Assembly (NCBI GenBank): GCA_964370715.1
Contig: CAYJKJ010000002.1
Location: 62,001 to 126,000, forward strand
Length of the DNA: 64,000 nucleotides
Reading direction: 5' to 3'
Origin: CAYJAY01 sp964370715
Lineage (GTDB): Bacteria > Bacillota > Clostridia > Oscillospirales > Ruminococcaceae
The first letter of the stretch is position 1; the number at the start of each line of letters is the position of its first letter. This document shows positions 17,066 to 24,809 of the stretch, piece after piece. The notes under the pieces are model-generated. The model ran no database searches. It worked only from the letters and a program-made list of their open reading frames with translations, and was not told the DNA's origin. The position numbers and the translations under genes were made by a program.

Positions 17066-17902
17066 ATGGAAAATTTATTGATGTCTCTTGAAACTTATCT
17101 TTCGGATTCTTTTGTCGAAACGGTGTTTGATTTCGGTATCGCTATATTGATGCTAATAGTCGGTCTTTTTATCATCAAATGGCTAACAAAAACACTTACC
17201 GTTTCAAAGCTTATTTTAAGGCTTGACAAAAGCGTTCAAAACTTTGTCATGAACCTTTTCAACATCGTTCTTAAAGTGCTTCTTGTGTTTATAGTAGCGG
17301 TGCAGATAGGTGTTCCGGAAGCCTCGATTGTTGCGGTTGTTGGTTCTGCCGGTCTTGCTGTCGGCCTTGCTATGCAAGGCGGGCTTTCGAACCTTGCGGG
17401 GGGCTTTTTCATAATGATCTTTCGCCCTTTCAGAATAGGCGACTATATCAAAATCCAAGGATACGAAGGCACCGTTACCGATATCAACGTTTTCTACACC
17501 ACCCTCACCACACCCGATAACCACATCATAACCCACCCAAACGGAGACCTTAGCAACGGCGTTATGATAAACTATAGCAAGATGCCAACAAGAAGAATCA
17601 ATCTTACGTTTGGCGTTGCGTATGATTGCAATCTCGACACAGTTAAAGAGATTATGCTAAACGTTGTCAACAACCATCCGAAGATATTAAAAGACCCCGC
17701 TCCCGAAGCTCGCCTTTTAAACCTAAACGAAAGTTCGATGGATTTTTTCCTTCGTGCTTTTTGCAACACAGAGGAATATTGGCAGGTTAAATACGATGTT
17801 TATGAGCAGGTTCGAACCGCCTTCGACAAAAACAACATCGAAATTCCGTTCCCGCAACTTGATATAAACGTTAACCATCTCAAAGAAAACGGCATTTTAT
17901 AA
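17066..17902 (+). CDS. mscS: Small-conductance mechanosensitive channel (MscS family)
   Basis: MscS channels open under membrane tension and release solutes on hypo-osmotic shock. The 278-aa protein has three membrane segments in its first 110 residues. The third is the Gly/Ala-rich pore helix (GSAGLAVGLAMQGGLSNLAGG region), then the beta domain with PFRIGDYIKIQGYEGTVTDI and a C-terminal alpha/beta vestibule (about 160-270). Length and order match the minimal MscS architecture. The gene stands alone; its 3' end converges with the glycosyltransferase gene. Confidence 0.95.
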   Translation: MENLLMSLETYLSDSFVETVFDFGIAILMLIVGLFIIKWLTKTLTVSKLILRLDKSVQNFVMNLFNIVLKVLLVFIVAVQIGVPEASIVAVVGSAGLAVGLAMQGGLSNLAGGFFIMIFRPFRIGDYIKIQGYEGTVTDINVFYTTLTTPDNHIITHPNGDLSNGVMINYSKMPTRRINLTFGVAYDCNLDTVKEIMLNVVNNHPKILKDPAPEARLLNLNESSMDFFLRAFCNTEEYWQVKYDVYEQVRTAFDKNNIEIPFPQLDINVNHLKENGIL

Positions 17903-17920
17903 GTTCAACCCAAAAACTAT

Positions 17921-19576
17921 TTAAAGTTGGCTTTTATAATTTTTCTCTCTGTTTTTTAAAAACCAAAAATATAAAGCATTCAGTTGCTTGGCCGAAAGCA
18001 TTTCGCAATCGTTTTTTCTAAACCTTTGCACAACGTTTTCGGCTATTTTTAATGTTGTTTCGATATCCTCTACCGCCGAAAATTCATCGGCGAGATGTTG
18101 TTCTAACCTACCTAACGTCTCAAGATAATCAAGGTCGTTGTTTGTGTGCTGTTCAAATTCCTTGATCTGTTTTTTTGTTATTATATAGTTTAGCGTTTCA
18201 TCTTGGAGCAGCGCCTTGTCATACTGTGAATATTCCTTCAACCGTTTTTGATCCTGCTGTTGGTCGAGCGGAACGCTACACATACAGGTTGAATATCTTA
18301 TTAAAAGCGGGCTATGTTTTGTCATAATCCTTAGCCAAAGGTTCCAATCTTCATGTGCCTCGAGTTCCTCTCGCATAAGTCCTGTTTCAAAAAGCGCTTT
18401 TCTCGATACCAAAACCGATTCTATGCTTATAAGACATCGGCGTGTCATCGTTAAAATATCTATCCTTGGCATTATAAGCGACATCAACTCCGCAACCTCA
18501 ATTTTGTGTTGGTCGGTCGTTTTTTCGAAAAGTTTTGCCGCCATGCAACCCATTACAACAAACTCGCTATTTTTCTGTTTTGCAAAACCCACCGCCATCT
18601 CGATATGTTCCGGAAACAAAAAATCATCATCATCCAGCATCATAACATATTCGCCTTTGGTCGCTTCAAACGCTCGGTTTGCGTTTTTTGTTCTGCCAAC
18701 TCGTTTTTGGTCGTTTATATAAACGATGTTAAGGTTTGAAAACTCCCCCTCCAACATTTTTTTGGCGGTCGGCTCGCCATCCTCCGCCACTATAACCTCG
18801 ATGTTTTTATACGTTTGATTGCAAACGCTTAAAAGCGCTCGCCTTAACGAACCGGCTCGGTTAAATGTTCTTACAACTACCGAAACGGTTGGCGTTTCTT
18901 CTGATTTAAACGCAACTGTTTCCCCTCGTCGAAACGCATAATCACCATCATAAAACTTCTTGCTTGAACCTATCATCTTAAAAATATTTTTATCTCTTAA
19001 TAGCAACAGCGATATAATATCAAAAGCCGAAAACAAAAGTTGTTTTATCGCATTTAATCTGTTAACTCCATATCCTCTAGGGCTTTTTATCGCTTTTAGA
19101 ACGTTCAAAAACGCTCGTTTTTTCGTTTTTTTATCGGCATATTTAAGCGCAAGCATTAGAGCGCCGATAAAACGAGAAGATTTATCGCCCGCTGACTTTT
19201 GCAAAGCCGAAACACAAACGTTTGGTAAATAAACCGCCCTACCACCAAGCGCACCAATTCGCCAAACGATATCGGTTACGGCGGCGGCTCTCAGGCGTTT
19301 ATCATGCCCCCCCACCGTCAAGAACATATCAAGGCTGATTGCGAACCTATCGTTTTCTGCGTAGTCGGTTTCAAGCGTAACGGGATCTATATATCCCCCA
19401 TCTTTAAACGGAAAACTATCAAGCAAAAAAACCGTTTGTTCGTTGCGTTGAAATTCCTGTTTAAGGTTTTGTTCATGTTCAGGTGAAAGTTTTTCCCCAT
19501 TAGAAAAAACCAAAATATCATTGGGCGAAGCGTTAATTTTAGAAAGATTGTTGAGATCAAGATATAAAACATTCAT
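17921..19576 (-). CDS. Family 2 glycosyltransferase with an extra N-terminal module
   Basis: The GT-A catalytic domain starts near residue 230 (PTVSVVVRTFNRAGSLRRAL) and contains the metal-binding DDDD in GEYVMMLDDDDFL and a probable base region EAHEDWNLWLRI. It should add sugars from nucleotide donors to a surface glycan, lipid or protein. The first 200 residues are unusual. They include GGHDKRL, AAAVTDIVWRIGALGG, which looks like the acceptor-side half of another GT2 domain without its nucleotide-binding half. The C-terminal 100 residues are probably helical. The gene is not in an operon, and the acceptor is unknown. Confidence 0.8.
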   Translation of the reverse strand: MNVLYLDLNNLSKINASPNDILVFSNGEKLSPEHEQNLKQEFQRNEQTVFLLDSFPFKDGGYIDPVTLETDYAENDRFAISLDMFLTVGGHDKRLRAAAVTDIVWRIGALGGRAVYLPNVCVSALQKSAGDKSSRFIGALMLALKYADKKTKKRAFLNVLKAIKSPRGYGVNRLNAIKQLLFSAFDIISLLLLRDKNIFKMIGSSKKFYDGDYAFRRGETVAFKSEETPTVSVVVRTFNRAGSLRRALLSVCNQTYKNIEVIVAEDGEPTAKKMLEGEFSNLNIVYINDQKRVGRTKNANRAFEATKGEYVMMLDDDDFLFPEHIEMAVGFAKQKNSEFVVMGCMAAKLFEKTTDQHKIEVAELMSLIMPRIDILTMTRRCLISIESVLVSRKALFETGLMREELEAHEDWNLWLRIMTKHSPLLIRYSTCMCSVPLDQQQDQKRLKEYSQYDKALLQDETLNYIITKKQIKEFEQHTNNDLDYLETLGRLEQHLADEFSAVEDIETTLKIAENVVQRFRKNDCEMLSAKQLNALYFWFLKNREKNYKSQL

Positions 19577-19685
19577 AATATCACCCGGCCTTTTATTATA
19601 TATTGTATATTATATCATAAATACATTGATTTAATAACACAAAATGTTACTGTATTGTAACAATTCTGTTATAAAACATAAAAAT

Positions 19686-19714
19686 AAAACCGTTGGTAAA
19701 CTATCAACGGTTTT
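19686..19714 (-). terminator. Terminator after the TetR-type regulator
   Basis: AAAACCGTTG and CAACGGTTTT arms enclose a 9-base loop; on the minus strand TTTTATTTTT follows. Confidence 0.8.
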
Positions 19715-19752
19715 AAGTATATTATAGGAATATTATGTTATTATACAATAAG

Positions 19753-20331
19753 TTATTTTCTCATCTTTTCAACACAGCTGACAAAGCAGACGTTGAGAAC
19801 GTGTGACAGGGCATCATATGTGAAATCATGTTGGCTACCATACCATTCTTGAAGCAGATTGGTCGTTCCTGCGGCTATAAACGAGAAAAACAACTTTGCT
19901 TCATCCCCATTTCTGAATGTGTTTAACATTTCGGGGTCATCCATCATATATTCAACAAAAACTGCCCTTAGTTTTCTTAGGAACGAATCGGAATTTTTAG
20001 AAAGAAAGATCATTTTATAATAGTCTTCCTTTTTTTGAATGGCTCCAAAAAGTTGATTTAAAAACGGGCGAAAGTTATCTATCAGCACAACTCTTGGGCT
20101 AGCTTTAAGATATTCAATGAGCGTCTCGATGTTCTCGTTTTCAATCTCTTCAACTACATCATATATATCTCGATAATGCGCATAAAACGTGGCACGGCTT
20201 ATATCGGCAAGTTCGAGAATATCTTTAACCTTAACTTTCGAGCTTTCCTCGCCATGTTGCAACGTCACGTATGCTCTTTTTATCGCCTTCTTAGATTTAA
20301 TTGCGCCTCTGTTTTGTTTCTTTTTTTCCAT
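19753..20331 (-). CDS. TetR/AcrR-family transcriptional regulator
   Basis: The N-terminal third carries a TetR helix-turn-helix (VKDILELADISRATFYAHYR); the C-terminal two thirds form the helical ligand and dimer domain and resemble the DhaS-like group. The start of the protein is strongly basic. It is transcribed away from the hemolysin III gene; the shared 338-bp gap contains overlapping palindromes, so it may regulate itself and perhaps its neighbour. The ligand cannot be inferred. Confidence 0.85.
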   Translation of the reverse strand: MEKKKQNRGAIKSKKAIKRAYVTLQHGEESSKVKVKDILELADISRATFYAHYRDIYDVVEEIENENIETLIEYLKASPRVVLIDNFRPFLNQLFGAIQKKEDYYKMIFLSKNSDSFLRKLRAVFVEYMMDDPEMLNTFRNGDEAKLFFSFIAAGTTNLLQEWYGSQHDFTYDALSHVLNVCFVSCVEKMRK

Positions 20332-20449
20332 TTTAAAATCTGTGTTCCTTTCTCTGAACCGAAATTTTGAGCAAAAAAATCCGTCGCTTTAACTGTAGTT
20401 TTAATTTAGACCCAAAACTTTATCCTTCTTTTTTCAACTGTAATATATT

Positions 20450-20482
20450 AAAATCATACTAAAGTATGATTTTGTACTTTAG
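20450..20482. promoter_or_regulatory. Overlapping inverted repeats, probable TetR operator
   Basis: AAAATCATACT and AGTATGATTTT (20450-20473) form an 11-bp inverted repeat with a 2-bp centre. CTAAAGTA and TACTTTAG (20459-20482) form a second perfect repeat that shares bases with the first. They lie in the gap between the divergent tetR and hemolysin III genes. The remainder of the gap is AT-rich and shows nothing coding. Confidence 0.6.
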
Positions 20483-20669
20483 CCTATATTTTAACAGTTC
20501 TAATATTTTTATATCTATATTATAATTTAAACTATCGTTACAGTCAACAGAGAAACGCAAAATTTTTATTATTTATTCAAAATTTATATATTATAATTGA
20601 TTTAAAAATAACTATTTTATTGCATTTGTTGCGTATATATGGTGATTTATCAACGAAAGGATATTAATA

Positions 20670-21338
20670 ATGAGGACAAAACTTGCAGACAGAAAACTTC
20701 CGAACTACACAAGAGGGGAAGAAACCTTTAATATGGTTTCCCACATCGTCGGTGGAGCGCTTGGAATAGTCGTCTTGGTTCTATGCGTCGTTAAGTCGTC
20801 GATAAACGGAAATGTTTATGGCATAGTCTCGAGCGCAATCTACGGTTCGACGATGATTATGCTCTATACCATGTCGAGCTTATACCACGGATTAAGACAC
20901 GAAATGTCTAAAAAGGTTTTCCAGGTGCTTGACCATTGCGCTATATATTTTCTAATAGCCGGAACGTATATGCCGATAACGCTTGGTGCCGTTCGTGAGA
21001 TCAACCCGGCTCTCGGTTGGACATTGTTCGGCATCGAATGGGGGCTTGCCGCTCTCGCCACCACGCTGACCGCCATCGACATTAAAAAATACGAAGTTTT
21101 TTCGATGATTTGTTATATATGCATGGGCTGGTTAATAATTGGATTTTTTAATATTGCTCTCGAAGCGTTGACGTTAAACGGGCTTTTGTTTATGCTGGCG
21201 GGAGGAATTCTCTATACCCTCGGCGCAATACTTTATGGCATCGGAAAAAAACGAAAATATGCCCACAACATCTTCCATGTGTTTGTGTTTGCCGGAAGCC
21301 TTGTGCAATTTTTTGGCGTTCTGTTCTATGCACTTTAA
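20670..21338 (+). CDS. Hemolysin III / PAQR-family membrane protein
   Basis: A seven-helix membrane protein of 222 aa in the hemolysin III/YqfA/PAQR family. Family residues are in place: E and the early HIVGG motif (ETFNMVSHIVGG), SSLYHG, the DHCAIYFLIAGTYMP block, and the C-terminal HNIFHVFVFAGS. In PAQR proteins the conserved His and Asp bind a zinc ion and may support hydrolase activity; the bacterial role is largely linked to membrane homeostasis, and real haemolytic action is doubtful. A good AAAGGA ribosome binding site precedes the ATG. Confidence 0.9.
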   Translation: MRTKLADRKLPNYTRGEETFNMVSHIVGGALGIVVLVLCVVKSSINGNVYGIVSSAIYGSTMIMLYTMSSLYHGLRHEMSKKVFQVLDHCAIYFLIAGTYMPITLGAVREINPALGWTLFGIEWGLAALATTLTAIDIKKYEVFSMICYICMGWLIIGFFNIALEALTLNGLLFMLAGGILYTLGAILYGIGKKRKYAHNIFHVFVFAGSLVQFFGVLFYAL

Positions 21339-21370
21339 AATCGAATAAAATTAAACAAAATTAAATATAT

Positions 21371-21424
21371 TGTAAAAAAAGATTTTTATACTCTAAGTTT
21401 ATATTGTGTAAAAATCTTTTTTTA
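21371..21424 (+). terminator. Terminator after the hemolysin III gene
   Basis: AAAAAAAGATTTTTATAC pairs with GTGTAAAAATCTTTTTTT around a 16-base loop, ending in T7. Confidence 0.75.
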
Positions 21425-21513
21425 TACATTAATTAATAATTGATTAACAATCTTCTTTGTTACTTGAATTGCATAAATAATTGTGGTAGTATTTAAAAAA
21501 GTGATATATATGC

Positions 21514-21569
21514 TTGACTATATATCAACGACCGATATAATTTAATCGTGTTTATACTTCGAGTATAAA
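21514..21569 (+). promoter_or_regulatory. Promoter and start-site palindrome of the hydrogenase-like sensor
   Basis: TTGACT (21514-21519) and TATAAT (21536-21541) are 16 bp apart. Ten bases beyond the -10, TTTATACTTCGAGTATAAA (21551-21569) is a perfect 8-bp inverted repeat around TCG. It sits where transcription should start, so it could be an operator or a 5' hairpin of the mRNA. Confidence 0.6.
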
Positions 21570-21581
21570 TTAGTTGAGTTG

Positions 21582-23303
21582 ATGACTATGCATAATAATT
21601 TTATCTACACCAAAGAAGAACATTGCAAGGGATGCAATAAATGCATCTTCAAATGCCCTGTCAGAGCTAACAAAGCTGTATGGAACAACGACGAAAACAT
21701 AGTTTTAATTAAAGATGGCTTTTGTATTTCGTGTGGAGAATGTTTCTCGATTTGTGACCATAATGCTAGGGATTTTGAAGATGATACCGCTCGCTTTTTT
21801 AAGGATCTTAAAAACGGCGCAAACATAAGCGTTATTGCCGCTCCTTCCGCTATCACCAACTTCCCAAACATAAAAAAAGTGTTTGGATATTTAAAGTCGC
21901 TCGGTGTCAATTTAATATATGATGTGTCGTATGGTGCGGATATCTGCGTTTGGGGTCATCTTAGAATGCTTGAAATCCTCAACCTTCAAAGTATGATCTC
22001 CCAACCCTGCCCTGTTATAGTAAGCTATATCGAGAAATATCACCCATATATTTTAAAACACCTTTCCCCGATACAAAGCCCCGTTATGTGCACAGCTATC
22101 TATCTTAAAAAATACAACAGAGTTACTGATAAAATAGCTTTTTTGTCGCCCTGTATCGGCAAAAAACGTGAGTGTGTCGATGAGAACACAAGAGGGCTTA
22201 TTGATTTAAACGTTACATTCTCAAAGTTTTTGGAATATATCGAGCAAAACAACATCCACATTGAAAGCTATCCCGAATACAGCTTCGACAGCTTGGATAC
22301 CTCTTTGGGGTTTGCATTTTCCCGCCCGGGAGGTCTAACCGAAAACATTAAATTCAACCTCGATTCAGATGTTTGGATAAAACAAATAGAGGGAATCCAC
22401 AATCTTGAGCAATACATAGGACACTATGTAGAAGACATGGAGCTAGGGCGGCCGGTTCCCCTTATCATAGACGTTTTAAACTGCGAGCATGGTTGCAACG
22501 TTGGAACAGGAACAAACAAATCCGCAAACTTTAACTTTATCGATTTTAAAATAAACAAAGCTAAAGCGAAAGTAACAAAACAAGATAGCGAACGCATTAT
22601 GGCAGAGTTCGACAAAAATCTTGTGCTTAACGATTTTGTTCGAGAATATAAAGACAAAAGCGAAAAGTTTCTTTTTTCTCAACCGGACGATCTTGAAAAC
22701 GCTTATATAGAGCTTGGAAAACTGACCGAGCAAGACCGAAACATCAACTGTTTTTCTTGCGGATATGGAAGTTGCGAAAAGTTTGCCATCGCTTTATCCA
22801 ATCAAGAAAACCATAAAAACAACTGCAAACAGTATCTGCTCAATAAATTTAAATCGCTAAGCATGGTCGACGAACTAACCGGGCTTAAAAACCGATATAG
22901 CTATTCTATATCTATCGAGAAATATGAAAAACAACCGCTTAAATCTCTTGGCATCATCTTTATTGATATAAACGGATTAAAGATAGCTAATGACATTAAA
23001 GGCCATAAATATGGCGATAGTTTAATTCTTCGTTGTGCTAACATTCTTAAGGGGGTGTTCCCCGGAAAGATATATCGTGTTGGCGGGGATGAGTTTGTTG
23101 TGCTTGACGAAAATGTTGCTGAAGAGAGCTTCTACACAAAGATAGTTAAATTAAGAGATATTCTTAAAGCCGATAAGAATATTCTATTTTCTATCGGCGA
23201 CTATTGGAGCGTTGACACAACAAAAATAAAGGAGCATATCGAAATAGCGGATAAACGAATGTATTATGAAAAACAGCAACACTATAAAACGCTTAATACA
23301 TAA
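21582..23303 (+). CDS. [FeFe]-hydrogenase-like sensor fused to a diguanylate cyclase
   Basis: The domain order is clear. Two ferredoxin-type 4Fe-4S motifs (CxxCxxCxxxC) lie at about 16-26 and 49-59. An [FeFe]-hydrogenase large-subunit-like domain spans about 80-320, then a four-cysteine Fe-S motif CFSCGYGSC...C spans about 391-416. A complete GGDEF domain spans about 428-570, with RVGGDEF and DINGLKIANDIKGHKYGD. The four cysteines that hold the H-cluster cubane are kept (C144 in QPCP, C192 in SPCIGKK, C302 and C306 in NCEHGC). The cysteine preceding the first is proline, as expected for non-catalytic sensory hydrogenases. No I-site RxxD precedes GGDEF. The likely role is redox- or H2-responsive c-di-GMP synthesis. 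Numbering counts from TTG at 21579; ATG at 21582 or 21588 is more likely the start. Confidence 0.87.
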   Translation: MTMHNNFIYTKEEHCKGCNKCIFKCPVRANKAVWNNDENIVLIKDGFCISCGECFSICDHNARDFEDDTARFFKDLKNGANISVIAAPSAITNFPNIKKVFGYLKSLGVNLIYDVSYGADICVWGHLRMLEILNLQSMISQPCPVIVSYIEKYHPYILKHLSPIQSPVMCTAIYLKKYNRVTDKIAFLSPCIGKKRECVDENTRGLIDLNVTFSKFLEYIEQNNIHIESYPEYSFDSLDTSLGFAFSRPGGLTENIKFNLDSDVWIKQIEGIHNLEQYIGHYVEDMELGRPVPLIIDVLNCEHGCNVGTGTNKSANFNFIDFKINKAKAKVTKQDSERIMAEFDKNLVLNDFVREYKDKSEKFLFSQPDDLENAYIELGKLTEQDRNINCFSCGYGSCEKFAIALSNQENHKNNCKQYLLNKFKSLSMVDELTGLKNRYSYSISIEKYEKQPLKSLGIIFIDINGLKIANDIKGHKYGDSLILRCANILKGVFPGKIYRVGGDEFVVLDENVAEESFYTKIVKLRDILKADKNILFSIGDYWSVDTTKIKEHIEIADKRMYYEKQQHYKTLNT

Positions 23304-23318
23304 AATTCAGATTTACTG

Positions 23319-23355
23319 CCTCGTTGTTGTTTAACGATTAACGAGGTTTTGTTTT
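23319..23355 (+). terminator. Terminator after the sensor-cyclase gene
   Basis: CCTCGTT and AACGAGG arms enclose a 14-base loop and are followed by TTTTGTTTTG. The remaining 260 bp before the histidine kinase hold no ORF or recognisable RNA. Confidence 0.7.
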
Positions 23356-23621
23356 GCCAAAAAAATTATTGTTGAATACATTTTTATAATACTTAAGTTT
23401 TTACATCGACGGCTCAAAATGACGAACAATGGTAATCAAGGAACGTTTAAAGCTTCCAGTAAATGCAAACATTGTTTGAACAATCTGTTAATAATAAGTT
23501 ATTCGACAGATAACCCCAAAATAACAGTCCTGTTAAAGGTACACTAAGGTATACAAATAGTAATACTTCTTACTTATTGTACAAGCTTCGACGTTATTGA
23601 TGTTGTTAAAAGGAGGAAAAG

Positions 23622-24713
23622 ATGGAAATTAATCTTGAACAACTTATCTCGATCTACGAAAATTCTATTTCTAAGGTAGAGATAACCGACAAAGATTTTA
23701 ATCTGGTATGGAAAAACAAAACTTGCGGAGAAAATCCTTTTTTTGCTGTTGGGTCTGTTTTATTCGATTTCTATGAAAAAGATAATATACATTCCGTCAT
23801 AGCCGAAAAAGGTTGCATTAACATTCCGGCGTTTGCATTTCCTCATAACGAGGCTGTAGTTAACGTCATCGAGATAGCAAATTTTTATATCGCTACATTT
23901 TCTGCTACCGTTAAAGACTTTAAGATGATGGAAAGCCTCGAAGGGATTGATGTTTTTTCTGCTTTTGCAAGGGAGGATACTTCTAGCCTTTTTATACATT
24001 CAAACCGCCTTTCAAGCCTTATCGAGGACAAAAAAGCCGAAGAAGATCTCGACGAAATTATGAGAATCGGTTATAAAATTCTCAAACGATCGATAGATGC
24101 TGTTATGTTTTCAAGGGTAACAACGGGTTCGCTCTCGCTTAACCGAACAACGATAGATATATCAAGCTTGCTTTCCTCTCTATGCGAGGCAACAAAGATT
24201 ATTGTCGATGTTCCGATAGATATGAGCTTCAACGTTCCAAAACAATCTGTTCCGGTTTTTGTCGACTATGAGCTTGTTGAACACGCAATAATTGCGGTGC
24301 TGTTAAATTCCTATAAATTCACGAGAGACGGCAACGAAATCTCTGTTTCTCTCGAAACGAAAGGCAAAAATGCAGTTGTAACCATCAAAGATAAAGGAGC
24401 CGGAATTAAGCCCGAAAACCTCAATAATATTCTGCGCCCATATTTTTCAATCTCGCCATACAGCGAACAGGGCGATCTTCGCCCCGGGCTTGGCGTCGGG
24501 CTTTCGATAGCCTCCGCCGTAATGCGGCTACATGGCGGAACGATTTTGGTGTCGAGCGAATACGGCGTTGGAACAAAGGTTGTTATGACGATACCTCTTT
24601 TAGAAAATCAAAGGCAAGATGACATACTTAAAAACAACAGCTCAAAATACATAACCAACAAATTTTCCACCGTGTTTATCGGGTTTTCCGAGATTTGCAG
24701 GATACCGCATTAA
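23622..24713 (+). CDS. Orphan sensor histidine kinase
   Basis: The C-terminal half is a GHKL ATPase domain: N-box IAVLLNSYKFTRD, G1 box KDKGAGI, G2 box GLGVGLSIASAVMRLHGG. The candidate phosphoacceptor is the histidine in LFIHSNRLSSL (about residue 126), in a helical region before the ATPase. The first 120 residues look like a small PAS-type sensory domain (VEITDKDFNLVWKN). No membrane segment is visible, so it is cytoplasmic. A strong AAGGAGG precedes the ATG. No response regulator is adjacent; the nearest signalling gene is the hydrogenase-like cyclase upstream, separated by a terminator. Confidence 0.85.
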   Translation: MEINLEQLISIYENSISKVEITDKDFNLVWKNKTCGENPFFAVGSVLFDFYEKDNIHSVIAEKGCINIPAFAFPHNEAVVNVIEIANFYIATFSATVKDFKMMESLEGIDVFSAFAREDTSSLFIHSNRLSSLIEDKKAEEDLDEIMRIGYKILKRSIDAVMFSRVTTGSLSLNRTTIDISSLLSSLCEATKIIVDVPIDMSFNVPKQSVPVFVDYELVEHAIIAVLLNSYKFTRDGNEISVSLETKGKNAVVTIKDKGAGIKPENLNNILRPYFSISPYSEQGDLRPGLGVGLSIASAVMRLHGGTILVSSEYGVGTKVVMTIPLLENQRQDDILKNNSSKYITNKFSTVFIGFSEICRIPH

Positions 24714-24755
24714 CGTTTTTTGCTGTAAACTGTCTTTAACTCAACAACAAAAACA

Positions 24756-24796
24756 AGAGCTGCGACGATTTTTCATCTCGTCACAGCTCTATTTTT
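24756..24796. terminator. Bidirectional terminator between kinase and P-type ATPase
   Basis: AGAGCTGCGACGA pairs with TCGTCACAGCTCT with one mismatch. T-rich tracts lie on both sides, so it can serve both converging genes. Confidence 0.85.
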
Positions 24797-24809
24797 CATA
24801 TTTTTTCTA

